A program made the translations under genes and the position numbers. Of a stretch of 64,000 bases of DNA, positions 1 through 9,011 are shown piece by piece (position 1 is the stretch's first letter; every line of letters starts with the position of its first letter). The stretch covers positions 62,001 through 126,000 of the forward strand of contig NZ_DGIR01000014.1 in assembly GCF_002386445.1 (NCBI RefSeq), in the 5' to 3' direction. The notes under the pieces were generated by a model. It saw only the letters and a list, made by a program, of their open reading frames with translations. It did no database searches and had not been told where the DNA came from. This DNA is from Pseudomonas sp. UBA4617. Lineage in GTDB: Bacteria > Pseudomonadota > Gammaproteobacteria > Pseudomonadales > Pseudomonadaceae.

Positions 1-674
1 ATGCGCTTGAGGCGTTGCAGGGAGGCCAGGTAAGGCTTGAGACGCTGGGTCTCGACCAGCGATTTGCTGGACAGGTCGAGCAGGCTGTTGAGGCGATCGG
101 CGGTCACCCGCAGCACCCGCTCCGTACCCTCGCCGGCAGGCTTGACCGCCTTGCGACGCGGCGCCGACTCGGCTTCGGGCTCAGGCGCGGAGGCAGCGAC
201 GGGCAGCGGCGCTGGCTCGGGTTGCACGGCTGGCGCCTCCGGCGCTGTTGGCACGCCGGGCGCTACGGCAGGCATGGCCGCGCCCGCCGGGACCAGCAGG
301 CTGGCCATCTGGGCGAGAAATACCGGCAGGGTCGCCTGTGCCGCGGTATCCCCAGGCGTGGCGATGCGCATCAGCAGGTCAGTGCCTTGCAGCAGGGCGT
401 CGATATGCTCGGCGCTCAGCTGCAGGCGACCTTCCTGGGCGGCCACCAGGCAGTCCTCCATGACGTGGGCGACGCTGACGCCAGCGTCCACCCCGACGAT
501 CCGCGCCGCGCCCTTCAGGGAGTGCGCAGCGCGCATGCACGCCTCGAGCTGGTCGGCCTGCGTAGGGTTGCGCTCCAGTGCCATCAAGCCGGTGCTGAGC
601 ACCTGGGTCTGCGCCTCGGCTTCCAGGCTGAACAGCTCGAGCAACGATGCGTCGCGCATTTGCTCCGGGGTCAT
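1..674 (-). CDS. wspE: WspE, hybrid CheA-type histidine kinase (N-terminal part, cut by window edge)
   Basis: This is the start of the kinase of the Wsp chemosensory pathway, which phosphorylates the diguanylate cyclase WspR and so raises c-di-GMP. Reading leftward from the ATG at 674, 224 residues are visible before the window ends. They contain an N-terminal Hpt domain with the phosphorylatable histidine in the motif AAHSLKGAAR (H51), then an Ala/Pro/Glu-rich linker, then the beginning of a conserved region. Only about the first third of a CheA-response regulator hybrid is present; catalytic and receiver domains would lie outside. The start overlaps the wspD stop by 4 bp (ATGA), so translation is probably coupled. 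Confidence 0.93.
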   Translation of the reverse strand, partial: MTPEQMRDASLLELFSLEAEAQTQVLSTGLMALERNPTQADQLEACMRAAHSLKGAARIVGVDAGVSVAHVMEDCLVAAQEGRLQLSAEHIDALLQGTDLLMRIATPGDTAAQATLPVFLAQMASLLVPAGAAMPAVAPGVPTAPEAPAVQPEPAPLPVAASAPEPEAESAPRRKAVKPAGEGTERVLRVTADRLNSLLDLSSKSLVETQRLKPYLASLQRLKR

Positions 675-1336
675 GACAGGCTCCGCTGCACGGCAGACAG
701 TAAGTGTTGTTCATCCAGCACCCGTACGCTGCGGCCACGCCATTGCAGGACTGCAGCAGTGAAACGGGTGGCATCCTGGCCGCTGTCGAGCAGCTGCGGG
801 TCGAGCCGGTGAATGCCGTCGATTTCCTCGACTGCCAGCACCACCGGCCCACCGTCGGTGGCCAGAATCAGCATGCGTGGCATCACCCGGCCGGCGCGTT
901 GCTCGGTGGCACCGGCCTGTACACCCAGCAGGTCGGCCAGCGACAGGCACGGCACCAGCGCACCGCGTACGTTGGCCACACCCTGCAGCACGCGCGAGCG
1001 CTGATGCGGCAGTGAATGCACCGCCTGCAGCGGAGCGATTTCGGCCAGGCAGGCAGTGGCCAGCGCCAGCCACTCTTCACCCAGGCGGAACAGCAGCATC
1101 GAACGGCCCGTGGTTTCCTCGGCAGGCGCTGCGCCTACCGCCTGATGGTCCTCCATCAACGCATAACGGTCGAGCAGGCGCGTGGCGGCGGCAGCATAGA
1201 CCTCGCAGTTTCGGCAGTGAACGTGACGCGCCAGCAGCGGGCATTGCTTGTCGCCGTGTACCCCTATGCGGTTCCAGCAGTCGTCGATGTGCGCATCATC
1301 CTCGGCGAGCAGTTGCATCGCGGACTCATTCCTCAT
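671..1336 (-). CDS. wspD: WspD, CheW-like coupling protein
   Basis: A second CheW-family adaptor of the Wsp system, 221 aa, expected to link the receptor WspA to the kinase WspE at the membrane. The N-terminal 75 or so residues are an extension with a Cys/His-rich patch (near HVHCRNCEVY); the CheW fold follows (GEEWLALATACLAEIAP onward). At 221 aa it is longer than a bare CheW domain (about 160 aa). It overlaps wspC upstream and wspE downstream by 4 bp each, which fixes the start at 1336; an in-frame ATG six codons later (MQLL) is possible but would lose the ATGA overlap. Confidence 0.93.
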   Translation of the reverse strand: MRNESAMQLLAEDDAHIDDCWNRIGVHGDKQCPLLARHVHCRNCEVYAAAATRLLDRYALMEDHQAVGAAPAEETTGRSMLLFRLGEEWLALATACLAEIAPLQAVHSLPHQRSRVLQGVANVRGALVPCLSLADLLGVQAGATEQRAGRVMPRMLILATDGGPVVLAVEEIDGIHRLDPQLLDSGQDATRFTAAVLQWRGRSVRVLDEQHLLSAVQRSLS

Positions 1337-2601
1337 CGTTCAGACTCCCGTCCCGCCCGCGCAGCACGCTCCTGCAAGCGCCGGGCACCGGCCAGGTCAC
1401 CCTGGGCCGCCAGCAAGGCCGCCAGGTGCACCAATGCCTCGGGGTGCTGCGGCTCCAGATACAGGGCTTTGCGATAGTGGCTGAGTGCCTGCTGCGCGTC
1501 GCCCTCGGTATCGCTGAGCAACCCCAGCCAGTAATACACCTGCGCCGAAGGTGGGAACTGGGCGAGGTAGCGCTGGCATTCGGCGCGGGCCTGCTCACTG
1601 GCTCCGGCATTGGCCAGCCGGGCAATGCCGGCCAGCATTTCGCCAGGCTGCTCGCCCTGGTGCTCGCGCACCGGCGCTGGCCTGGCTGGCACGGGCAGCA
1701 CGCGCAGTGGCCGTGCCGCACCGGGCAACGAATAGCCTGGCGTCGGTGGCGCTGGCAACCGGCGTCGCGTCGGCAATGCCGGGGCGCCAGCCGGCGCAGC
1801 AGCACTGCCCTCATCGCGCACGTAGGCGAACGACTGGGCAATCCCCACCGGGCGCATACCCAACCGCGCCAGCAGGCTGCCTTCGGCCGGGCCGATGAAC
1901 AGCACCCCTTGCGCGTGCAGCAGGCGCTTGAGCACCTCGAACACCCGTTGCTGGGTTGCCAGGTCGAAATAGATCAGCAGGTTGCGACAGAACACGAAGT
2001 CGTACAAACCATCGCGACTGGCCAGCGCCGGGTCGAGCACATTGCCCACCTGCAAGCTGACCTGCTCGCGTACCCGCTGGTGAAGCTGGTGGCCATCGTC
2101 GACGGCATCGAAATAGCGCTCGCGAAAACTCAGGTCGCTGCCACGAAAGGCATTGCGCCCATAGATGGCTTGCCCGGCCTTTGCCACCGAACTGGGGCTG
2201 ATGTCCATGCCATCGATCAGAAATGCACCCGGTGCGATACCAGCGTCGAGCAGGGCCATGGCCAGCGAATAAGGCTCCTCGCCGGTCGAGCATGGCAGGC
2301 TGAGCAAGCGCAGCGGGCGCGCCCCGGCAAGTTCGGCCAGGCGCTTCTGCGCCAGGCTGACCAAGGCGGTGAAGGATTCTGGGTAACGGAAGAACCAGGT
2401 TTCCGGGACGATGACGGCCTCGATCAGCGCCTGTTGCTCTTCCATCGATTGCTGCAGGCGCAGCCAGTAACCGTCGAGGTCGGCGGCGTTCACGGCTACG
2501 CAACGCTGACGCAGCGCACGTTCGACCATGGACGCCCCCACCGACTCCACGTCCAGGCCGATACGTTCACGCAGGAAGCGGAAAAAGTGTTGCTCGTTCA
2601 T
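1333..2601 (-). CDS. wspC: WspC, CheR-type MCP methyltransferase with C-terminal TPRs
   Basis: A SAM-dependent methyltransferase (422 aa) that methylates glutamates on the receptor WspA and so sets the signalling level of the pathway. The CheR N-terminal helical domain is followed by the motif PETWFFRYPESF (about 66-77), which holds the catalytic-region arginine, and by the SAM-binding segment SLPCSTGEEPYS (101-112). The last 70 or so residues form tetratricopeptide-like helices (YYWLGLLSDTEGDAQQALSH), an arrangement typical of WspC and absent from plain CheR. Its first codons overlap the wspB stop by 4 bp and its stop overlaps wspD by 4 bp. Confidence 0.94.
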   Translation of the reverse strand: MNEQHFFRFLRERIGLDVESVGASMVERALRQRCVAVNAADLDGYWLRLQQSMEEQQALIEAVIVPETWFFRYPESFTALVSLAQKRLAELAGARPLRLLSLPCSTGEEPYSLAMALLDAGIAPGAFLIDGMDISPSSVAKAGQAIYGRNAFRGSDLSFRERYFDAVDDGHQLHQRVREQVSLQVGNVLDPALASRDGLYDFVFCRNLLIYFDLATQQRVFEVLKRLLHAQGVLFIGPAEGSLLARLGMRPVGIAQSFAYVRDEGSAAAPAGAPALPTRRRLPAPPTPGYSLPGAARPLRVLPVPARPAPVREHQGEQPGEMLAGIARLANAGASEQARAECQRYLAQFPPSAQVYYWLGLLSDTEGDAQQALSHYRKALYLEPQHPEALVHLAALLAAQGDLAGARRLQERAARAGRESER

Positions 2602-3104
2602 GTCGGCATCCCTGTCGGCTCACCCGTATACAGCAGTCGGTGCACCGCGTCGGGCAGCAAGTCGTTGACCTCGATGCGCTGCAGCAGGCCCTGCTCGTCC
2701 TGGCGCACCGGCCCCAGGTAGGGGGCTTCACCGCTGTCCACGCCATAAGGCTGGAATTCGTCGGGGTGGCAGCGCAGGGTTTCGGTCGCCTGTTCCAGGA
2801 TCAGGCCAAGCTGCAGGCCGCCACGATAATGCACCAGCACCAGCCGGGTACTGGTGCGTTGCGCTGCCGGCTGGCCAAAGCTCAATGCCGCCAGGTCGAC
2901 CACCGGTACCAGCAGGCCACGGTGGGCGAGGATGCCGGCGACCCAGCCAGGCGCCTGGGCGATCGGCTTGAGCGGCTGGCGCGGCAGTACTTCGATCACC
3001 TCGTGCACGCTCAAGGCGAAGCGCTGTTCCTGGATGCGGAACTGCAGGTACAACACCCCTTTGGCGTTGTCCTCCCGCGCGGTGCGCGGTTGCATGTCAT
3101 TCAT
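2598..3104 (-). CDS. wspB: WspB, CheW-like coupling protein
   Basis: A CheW-family scaffold of 168 aa, expected to bridge the receptor WspA and the kinase WspE. Nearly the whole protein is one CheW domain, from LYLQFRIQEQRFALSVHEVI to the C-terminus, including a GWVAGILAHRGLLVPVVDLA segment typical of the family. It lies 5 bp after wspA and overlaps wspC by 4 bp, so it is part of the same polycistronic unit. Having two coupling proteins of different size (WspB and WspD) is the normal Wsp arrangement. Confidence 0.93.
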   Translation of the reverse strand: MNDMQPRTAREDNAKGVLYLQFRIQEQRFALSVHEVIEVLPRQPLKPIAQAPGWVAGILAHRGLLVPVVDLAALSFGQPAAQRTSTRLVLVHYRGGLQLGLILEQATETLRCHPDEFQPYGVDSGEAPYLGPVRQDEQGLLQRIEVNDLLPDAVHRLLYTGEPTGMPT

Positions 3105-3109
3105 CGCAG

Positions 3110-4732
3110 TCAGACTTTGAAGCGCGACACGCCGCCACGCAGGCCAGCGGCCACCTGGCTCAGCTCATCGATGGCAAAACTGGCCTGGCGCAACGACTCG
3201 ACCGTCTGGGTGCTGGCATCGCTGAGCTGGGCCAGCGCCTGGTTGATCTGCTCGGCACCAGTGGCCTGGGCCTGCATGCCTTCGTTGACCATCAGCACGC
3301 GCGGCGCCAGGGCCTGTACCTGGTGGATGATCTGGCTCAGTTGCTCGCCCACCTGCTGCACCTCGAACATGCCGCGGCGCACTTCCTCGGAGAACTTGTC
3401 CATGCCCATGACTCCGGCCGACACGGCCGACTGGATCTCACGCACCATCTGCTCGATGTCGTAGGTGGCCACCGCGGTCTGGTCGGCCAGGCGGCGCACT
3501 TCGGTGGCGACCACGGCGAAACCACGGCCGTATTCACCAGCCTTTTCCGCCTCGATGGCGGCGTTGAGCGACAGCAGGTTGGTCTGGTCGGCGACCTTGA
3601 CGATGGTCACGACCATCTGGGTGATGTTGCTGGCCTTCTCGTTGAGGATGGCCAGCTTGGCGTTGACCAGGTCGGCGGCGCCCATCACCTGGTGCATGGT
3701 TTCTTCCATCCGCGCCAGGCCCTGCTGACCGGAGCCGGCCAGGCTGGAAGCCTGGTCGGCCGCCGAAGTCACCTCGGTCATGGTGCGTACCAGGTCACGA
3801 GAGGTGGCGGCGATCTCCCGCGAAGTGGCACCGATTTCGGTGGTGGTAGCAGCCGTCTCGGTGGCGGTGGCCTGCTGTTGCTTCGAGGTGGCGGCTATCT
3901 CGGTCACCGAGGTAGTCACCTGGACCGACGAACGCTGGGCCTGGGCCACCAGGTTGGCCAGGGCCTCGGCCATTTCGTTGAAGCCGCTTTGGATGGCGCC
4001 GAACTCGTCCTGGCGTTCCAGGCTCAGGCGCATGCTCAGGTCGCCTGAACGCAGTTTGTCGAGGGCATGCACAATGCGCTGCATTGGCCCCGAGATGGCG
4101 CGCATCGACAGCAGGCCGCAGACGCCCGCGGCAATGATGGCCAGCAACAGTGAAACCACCATGCTGCCCTTGGCCGTGCTCACGGCGTTGACGATGTCGT
4201 TGGTGGCGGCGTCGGCTGCAGCGCGATTATCCTCGATGACCTGGGTCAGGTGCTTGCGCCCATCCACCCAGGTCGGGGTGAGCAGGTCGTTGATCAGCCG
4301 CTGGGCGCCGTCGTAGTCATGCTGGCGGTAGGCGTCCAGCACCTGGCCAACGATCTTCATGTAGTTCTCTTCGAGTTGCACGAAGGAGTCGAAGCGAGTC
4401 TGGTCGTCCTTGGTCCGGATCGTGCCCTGGTAACTCGCCATGTGTTGCTTCAGCCGGTCCTCGAAACCTTTGAACAACTCCATGTCCGCCGAGGTGATTT
4501 CGCGGCGGTTGGACAGGCCCACCAGTTGCTGGCTGGTGACATAGCTGTCGACCCAGGCGCTGCGGATCATCGAGCTGTAGTAGACCCCTGGAATGCTGTC
4601 GCTGCCCACCGCCTCTTCGGCGGCTTCGATGGCCACCAACCGCGAGTAGGCGGCCACGATCATCAGCAGCATGATGGCGATGATCACGGCGAAACTTGCC
4701 AGGATCCGTTGGCGCAAGGTCCAGTTCTTCAC
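3110..4732 (-). CDS. wspA: WspA, membrane-bound methyl-accepting receptor
   Basis: The surface/contact-responsive receptor of the Wsp system, 540 aa, in the inner membrane. TM1 spans about residues 11-30, a helical periplasmic sensor domain 31-190, and TM2 191-210. A HAMP domain follows (211-263), then a long cytoplasmic MCP coiled coil with the kinase-binding hairpin near 395-420 (EYGRGFAVVATEVRRLA). There is no C-terminal pentapeptide for CheR tethering. The start codon is GTG at 4732, with GAGGG six bases upstream; an ATG two bases further upstream is out of frame. A TATACT -10 lies about 44 bp upstream. It is the first gene of wspABCDE. Confidence 0.95.
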   Translation of the reverse strand: MKNWTLRQRILASFAVIIAIMLLMIVAAYSRLVAIEAAEEAVGSDSIPGVYYSSMIRSAWVDSYVTSQQLVGLSNRREITSADMELFKGFEDRLKQHMASYQGTIRTKDDQTRFDSFVQLEENYMKIVGQVLDAYRQHDYDGAQRLINDLLTPTWVDGRKHLTQVIEDNRAAADAATNDIVNAVSTAKGSMVVSLLLAIIAAGVCGLLSMRAISGPMQRIVHALDKLRSGDLSMRLSLERQDEFGAIQSGFNEMAEALANLVAQAQRSSVQVTTSVTEIAATSKQQQATATETAATTTEIGATSREIAATSRDLVRTMTEVTSAADQASSLAGSGQQGLARMEETMHQVMGAADLVNAKLAILNEKASNITQMVVTIVKVADQTNLLSLNAAIEAEKAGEYGRGFAVVATEVRRLADQTAVATYDIEQMVREIQSAVSAGVMGMDKFSEEVRRGMFEVQQVGEQLSQIIHQVQALAPRVLMVNEGMQAQATGAEQINQALAQLSDASTQTVESLRQASFAIDELSQVAAGLRGGVSRFKV

Positions 4733-4775
4733 ATTCAGCCCTCAGGAATTCGCAACAAGTGGGAAAAACCGCCGG

Positions 4776-4781
4776 AGTATA
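4776..4781 (-). promoter_or_regulatory. Putative -10 element of the wsp operon
   Basis: On the minus strand this hexamer reads TATACT, one mismatch from the sigma-70 consensus, and sits 44 bp before the wspA GTG. No good -35 hexamer is visible at 16-18 bp, so the assignment rests on the -10 and its position only. Confidence 0.35.
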
Positions 4782-4837
4782 GCTCAGGCGCCCGGCGCTT
4801 TGCGGCTGAATGGAAGGCGTGTGATGGTCCGGTCATT

Positions 4838-4856
4838 GGGGCTGCGTTGCAGCCCC
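4838..4856 (-). terminator. Perfect 8-bp hairpin 3' of the TerB-like gene
   Basis: GGGGCTGC, a 3-base loop, then GCAGCCCC. It lies between the end of the TerB/DUF533 gene and the wsp promoter, so it could end that transcript. No T-run follows, so termination strength is uncertain. A near-identical hairpin occurs 3' of thrC. Confidence 0.4.
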
Positions 4857-4867
4857 ATCCGCTCAAA

Positions 4868-5566
4868 TCAGCTTGCTGCAAGCCTTGCCTGGCTTTCCAG
4901 CTCCTGACGCAGGCCCGGGTCCAGGCGCAGCTGGCGGGCCAGTTCGTCCAGATAGGCGCGCTCCATGAAGTTCTCCTGGTCGACCACCATCACGCTGGCC
5001 AGGTACATCTCGGCCGCCATTTCCGGCGTTTGCGCGGCACGGGCCACTTCGGCCGGGTCAAGCGGCTTGTTCAACTCATCGTGCAACCAGTGCTGCAGCT
5101 CGCGGTCGCTGTCCAGGCGGGTGAATTCGCCCTCGATCAGCGCCCGCTCGCGCGCATCGACATGGCCATCGGACTTGGCCGCCGCCACCAATGCCCGCAG
5201 CACAGCCTGGCTGTGCTGTTCGGCCTGGGCCGGCGGCAGGCGGTCGACGGTCTGGGGCTCGCTTGCAGCCAGTCGCTGACTGGCCTGCCAGTTGCCATAA
5301 GCCTTGTAGGCCAACACCCCCAGCGCGGCCAGGCCACCATAAGTCAGCGCCTTGCCGCCGTACTTGCGGGCTTTCTTGCTGCCGAGCAACAGCCCCAGCG
5401 CGCCCCCGCCCAACAAACCGCCACCGCTGCCGGACAACAGCCCGCCAAGCCCACCGGCAGCATTGCCGGGCTTGCCGGCAGCCCCCTGTTTGTCGAGCAG
5501 TTGCTGGCCGGACTTGAGAAGCTGATCGAGCAGGTTGCGGGTGTTCATTCGCGGCTCTCCACGCAA
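4868..5566 (-). CDS. TerB-fold DUF533 protein (YebE-like)
   Basis: A 232-aa protein of the DUF533 / tellurite-resistance TerB-like family; its molecular function is not established. After a short amphipathic N-terminus there is a Gly-rich region (about 30-70, GGLLSGSGGGLLGGGALG) leading into one probable membrane-associated helix near YGGLAALGVLAYKAYG. The C-terminal half is the all-helical TerB-like domain with the acidic segment KSDGHVDARERALIEGEF, which in this family may bind metal. It is transcribed alone, divergently from the polyamine importer genes. Family assignment is good; a role in tellurite resistance is not implied. Confidence 0.85.
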   Translation of the reverse strand: MRGEPRMNTRNLLDQLLKSGQQLLDKQGAAGKPGNAAGGLGGLLSGSGGGLLGGGALGLLLGSKKARKYGGKALTYGGLAALGVLAYKAYGNWQASQRLAASEPQTVDRLPPAQAEQHSQAVLRALVAAAKSDGHVDARERALIEGEFTRLDSDRELQHWLHDELNKPLDPAEVARAAQTPEMAAEMYLASVMVVDQENFMERAYLDELARQLRLDPGLRQELESQARLAAS

Positions 5567-5765
5567 GAAAATTCATACGCCAGAGTAAGGCTTGGCCAAA
5601 TGTACGCCACCGTGGATTTGCTTCCGGATGTTGCATTGGCTGGCAAAAAGCCAACTAGACTCGATATCGCCAATACCCCGCGCATGCGCACTACGCTTAT
5701 AACAACTGCTTCACGGCTTGCTTGATGACTGCCCCCAACAAGATCTCCAAAAAAGAGGGAACACC

Positions 5766-6917
5766 ATGTCAGTGCACAAGACCGCATTGCTCGGCGCCAT
5801 TACCGGTGCCGTGCTCGCCAGCGCCAGTCTGCAGGCTGCCGAACCGCCCAAGGCCCTGGGCGCTGGTGAGGGGCGCCTGGACATCGTCGCCTGGCCGGGC
5901 TACATCGAGCGCGGTGAAAGCGACAAGGCCTACGACTGGGTCAGCGGTTTCGAGAAGGAAACCGGCTGCAAGGTCAGCGTCAAGACCGCCGGCACGTCGG
6001 ACGAGATGGTCAGCCTGATGACCAAGGGCGGCTACGATCTGGTCACCGCTTCGGGTGACGCGTCGCTGCGGCTGATCGCGGGCAAGCGGGTGCAGCCGAT
6101 CAATACCGCCCTGATCCCCAACTGGAAACTTATCGACCCACGCTTGCAGAACGGCGGCTGGTACGTGGTCGACAAGCAGGTATACGGCGCCCCTTACCAG
6201 TGGGGGCCGAACGTGCTGCTGTACAACACCGAGGTGTTCAAGCAAGCACCCACCAGCTGGGGCGTGCTGTTCGAGCCGCAGAACCTGCCCGACGGCAAGC
6301 CGAACAAGGGGCGTGTGCAGGCCTACGACGGGCCGATCTACATCGCCGATGCGGCGCTGTACCTGAAAACAGCCAAGCCGGAGCTGGGCATCCAGGACCC
6401 GTACGAACTGAACGAAGCCCAGTACAAGGCCGTGCTGGAGCTGCTGCGCCAGCAGCAACCGCTGGTCCACCGCTACTGGCATGATGCAACCGTGCAGATG
6501 AGCGACGTGAAGAATGAAGGCGTGGTCGCAACCAGCTCCTGGGGCTACATGGTCAATGGCCTGAAGGCCGAGAAGCAACCGGTGGCTTCGACCATTCCCA
6601 GGGAAGGAGCTACCGGCTGGGCCGATACCACCATGCTGCACAGCGAGGCCAGGCACCCCAATTGTGCCTACAAGTGGATGGACTGGTCATTGCAACCGAA
6701 GGTGCAGGGTGACGTGGCGGCCTGGTTCGGCTCGTTACCGGCGGTACCGGCAGCCTGCAGCGGCAACGAACTGCTGGGGGCGCAGGGCTGCAAGACCAAC
6801 GGCTTCGAAAACTTCGACAAGATAGCCTTCTGGAAAACCCCGCAGGCACAGGGCGGCAAGTTCGTGCCTTACAGCCGCTGGACCCAGGATTACATCGCGA
6901 TCATGGGTGGCCGCTGA
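5766..6917 (+). CDS. ydcS: Polyamine/putrescine-type ABC substrate-binding protein (YdcS-like)
   Basis: The periplasmic binding protein of a PotD/PotF-class ABC importer, 383 aa. A signal peptide (about 1-24, ending SASLQA) precedes the mature binding fold, which starts with LDIVAWPGYIERGE. The segments GYDLVTASGDASLRLI and FVPYSRWTQDYIAIMGGR are what I recall from E. coli YdcS, and the gene order here also matches ydcSTUV-patD. I chose the ATG at 5766 because GAGGGA lies 5 bases upstream and the signal peptide begins there; the frame stays open to 5718. Substrate (putrescine, spermidine or a related amine) is inferred from family and the downstream dehydrogenase. Confidence 0.9.
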   Translation: MSVHKTALLGAITGAVLASASLQAAEPPKALGAGEGRLDIVAWPGYIERGESDKAYDWVSGFEKETGCKVSVKTAGTSDEMVSLMTKGGYDLVTASGDASLRLIAGKRVQPINTALIPNWKLIDPRLQNGGWYVVDKQVYGAPYQWGPNVLLYNTEVFKQAPTSWGVLFEPQNLPDGKPNKGRVQAYDGPIYIADAALYLKTAKPELGIQDPYELNEAQYKAVLELLRQQQPLVHRYWHDATVQMSDVKNEGVVATSSWGYMVNGLKAEKQPVASTIPREGATGWADTTMLHSEARHPNCAYKWMDWSLQPKVQGDVAAWFGSLPAVPAACSGNELLGAQGCKTNGFENFDKIAFWKTPQAQGGKFVPYSRWTQDYIAIMGGR

Positions 6918-6934
6918 GGTTGCCTGAATGCCTG

Positions 6935-7035
6935 TGCCGGCCTCTTCGCGAGTGAACCCGCTCCCACAGGTTCATCACTGCCTGTAAGGGTGGTGCTTTA
7001 CCTGTGGGACGGGCATGCCCGCGAAGAGCCCGGCA
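6935..7035. repeat. Inverted pair of P. putida-type REP elements
   Basis: Two REP copies in opposite orientation, about 6935-6970 (GGCCTCTTCGCG then CCCGCTCCCACAGG) and 7001-7035, lie between the binding-protein and ATPase genes of the ABC operon. The pair can fold into a long hairpin. Its place inside the operon may lower expression of downstream genes relative to the abundant binding protein, as REPs do elsewhere; this is inference. Confidence 0.85.
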
Positions 7036-7066
7036 TACGAGTAAGCCAGTTGTCCGGAGCCTATGC

Positions 7067-8098
7067 ATGCCCCTAGCCGTCCAGTTCACCCAGGTTTCCC
7101 GTACTTTCGGCGAGGTCACCGCCGTCGACCAGGTCAGCATCGATATCCTCGATGGCGAGTTCTTCTCCATGCTTGGCCCGTCTGGCTCGGGCAAGACCAC
7201 CTGCCTGCGCCTGATTGCCGGCTTCGAACAACCCACCAGCGGCTCGATCCGCATACACGGTATCGAGGCCGCCGGCGTGCCGCCATACCTGCGTGACGTC
7301 AACACGGTGTTCCAGGACTATGCACTGTTCCCGCACATGAACGTACTGGACAACATCGCCTACGGCCTGAAGGTGAAAGGCGTGGCCAAGGCCGAACGCC
7401 ACGGCCGCGCCGAAGAAGCACTGGCGATGGTGGCCCTGGCCGGCTACGGTACACGCAAGCCGGCACAACTGTCCGGCGGGCAACGCCAGCGCGTGGCCCT
7501 GGCCCGCGCACTGGTCAACCGGCCACGGGTATTGCTGCTGGACGAACCCTTGGGCGCGCTGGACCTGAAACTGCGCGAGCAGATGCAGGGCGAACTGAAA
7601 AAGCTTCAGCGCCAGCTGGGGATCACGTTCATCTTCGTCACCCACGACCAGACTGAAGCGCTGTCGATGTCCGACCGGGTGGCGGTATTCAACCGCGGCC
7701 GGATCGAGCAGGTCGACACACCGCGCAACCTGTACATGCAACCGGCCACGCCCTTCGTCGCCGAATTCGTCGGCTCCTCCAACGTGCTGCGCGGCGAACT
7801 GGCGATGGCGCTCCACGGCAGCCCAACGCCGTTCTCCATCCGCCCCGAGCACATCCGCCTGGGTGGCCCGGTTGCAGACGACCAGGCGGTCCAGGTCAGT
7901 GGCGTGCTGCGCGATATCCAGTACCAGGGCAGTGCCACCCGTTACGAGCTGCAGCTCGACAGTGGCCAGCTGTTGGCGGTAAGCCAGGCCAACGACCGCT
8001 GGCAGGTCGAGGCACAGGCCTGGCAAACCGGGCAGCGGGTCCAGGCGCACTGGCCACGCGAAGCCATGACCGTATTGCAGGAAGGTGGAGGCCGCTGA
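7067..8098 (+). CDS. ydcT: Polyamine-type ABC transporter ATPase (YdcT/PotA-like)
   Basis: The ATP-hydrolysing subunit of the importer, 343 aa, expected on the cytoplasmic face of the permease dimer. It has Walker A (GPSGSGKT, 37-44), signature LSGGQ (135-139), Walker B plus catalytic Glu (LLLDEP, 156-161), an H-loop (FVTHDQ), and a C-terminal TOBE-like regulatory region (SIRPEHIRLGGP) typical of PotA/FbpC-type ATPases. The ATG at 7067 has GGAG seven bases upstream; earlier in-frame codons fall inside the REP-containing spacer and encode nothing family-like. The next gene starts one base after its stop. Confidence 0.93.
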   Translation: MPLAVQFTQVSRTFGEVTAVDQVSIDILDGEFFSMLGPSGSGKTTCLRLIAGFEQPTSGSIRIHGIEAAGVPPYLRDVNTVFQDYALFPHMNVLDNIAYGLKVKGVAKAERHGRAEEALAMVALAGYGTRKPAQLSGGQRQRVALARALVNRPRVLLLDEPLGALDLKLREQMQGELKKLQRQLGITFIFVTHDQTEALSMSDRVAVFNRGRIEQVDTPRNLYMQPATPFVAEFVGSSNVLRGELAMALHGSPTPFSIRPEHIRLGGPVADDQAVQVSGVLRDIQYQGSATRYELQLDSGQLLAVSQANDRWQVEAQAWQTGQRVQAHWPREAMTVLQEGGGR

Positions 8099-8099
8099 C

Positions 8100-9011
8100 A
8101 TGAGTGCATTGCGCGACCTGTCCAACCTGCTGTACCGACGCCCCAACCTGTATCTGGCCATGCTGCTGGTCCCGCCACTGACCTGGTTTGGCGCGATCTA
8201 CCTGGGCTCGCTGCTCAATCTGCTGTGGCAAGGGTTCTACACTTTCGACGACTTCACCATGGCGGTTACCCCGGACCTGACCCTGGGCAATTTCGCCGCC
8301 CTGTTCAACCCGTCGAACTTCGACATCATCCTGCGCACCCTGGGCATGGCGGTGGCGGTGTCGCTGGCCAGCGCGGTGCTGGCCTTCCCCATCGCCTATT
8401 ACATGGCGCGCTACACCAGCGGCAAGACCAAGGCATTTTTCTACATCGCGGTGATGTTGCCGATGTGGGCCAGCTATATCGTCAAGACCTACGCCTGGAC
8501 CCTGCTGCTGGCCAAGGGTGGCGTGGCCCAATGGTTCGTCCAGCAGCTGCACCTGGATGCCCTGTTGCAAACCGTGCTGGCAGTGCCGGGAGTGGGCGGC
8601 AGTACCCTGTCGACATCACACCTGGGGCGCTTCATGGTGTTCGTCTATATCTGGCTGCCATTCATGATCCTGCCCATCCAGGCCTCGCTGGAACGCTTGC
8701 CACCTTCTCTGCTGCAGGCCTCTGCAGACCTCGGCGCCCGGCCTGGACAAACCTTCGTGCAGGTGATTCTACCGCTGTCGATCCCAGGTATTGCTGCCGG
8801 CTCGATCTTCACCTTTTCGCTCACCCTGGGCGACTTCATCGTGCCGCAACTGGTCGGCCCACCCGGCTACTTCATCGGCAGCATGGTGTATGCCCAACAA
8901 GGGGCGATCGGCAACCTGCCGATGGCCGCCGCCTTCACCCTGGTGCCGATCGTGCTGATCGCGGTGTACCTGTCTCTGGTCAAGCGCCTGGGGGCCTTCG
9001 ATGCACTCTGA
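8100..9011 (+). CDS. ydcU: Polyamine-type ABC permease, PotB/YdcU-like
   Basis: The first of two inner-membrane permease subunits, 303 aa with about six membrane segments. The EAA loop, which contacts the ATPase, is visible as LLQASADLGARPGQTFVQVILPLSIPG (about 205-231; residues after the conserved Ala-Asp-Leu-Gly). The ATG at 8100 follows the ATPase stop by one base and has AAGGTGGAGG upstream. Its 3' end overlaps the second permease by 11 bp. The long first periplasmic loop is characteristic of the PotB class. Confidence 0.92.
   Translation: MSALRDLSNLLYRRPNLYLAMLLVPPLTWFGAIYLGSLLNLLWQGFYTFDDFTMAVTPDLTLGNFAALFNPSNFDIILRTLGMAVAVSLASAVLAFPIAYYMARYTSGKTKAFFYIAVMLPMWASYIVKTYAWTLLLAKGGVAQWFVQQLHLDALLQTVLAVPGVGGSTLSTSHLGRFMVFVYIWLPFMILPIQASLERLPPSLLQASADLGARPGQTFVQVILPLSIPGIAAGSIFTFSLTLGDFIVPQLVGPPGYFIGSMVYAQQGAIGNLPMAAAFTLVPIVLIAVYLSLVKRLGAFDAL

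Noticed and set aside
5590..5610. Possible sigma-54 promoter (GG, ten bases, GC) upstream of the ydcS-like gene
   Set aside because: The spacing fits but the -12 region reads ACGC rather than TTGC and the match is no better than chance in GC-rich DNA.
6935..7035. CRISPR-like repeats
   Set aside because: The repeated units here and elsewhere are palindromic REP pairs in opposite orientation without regular spacers; not a CRISPR array.
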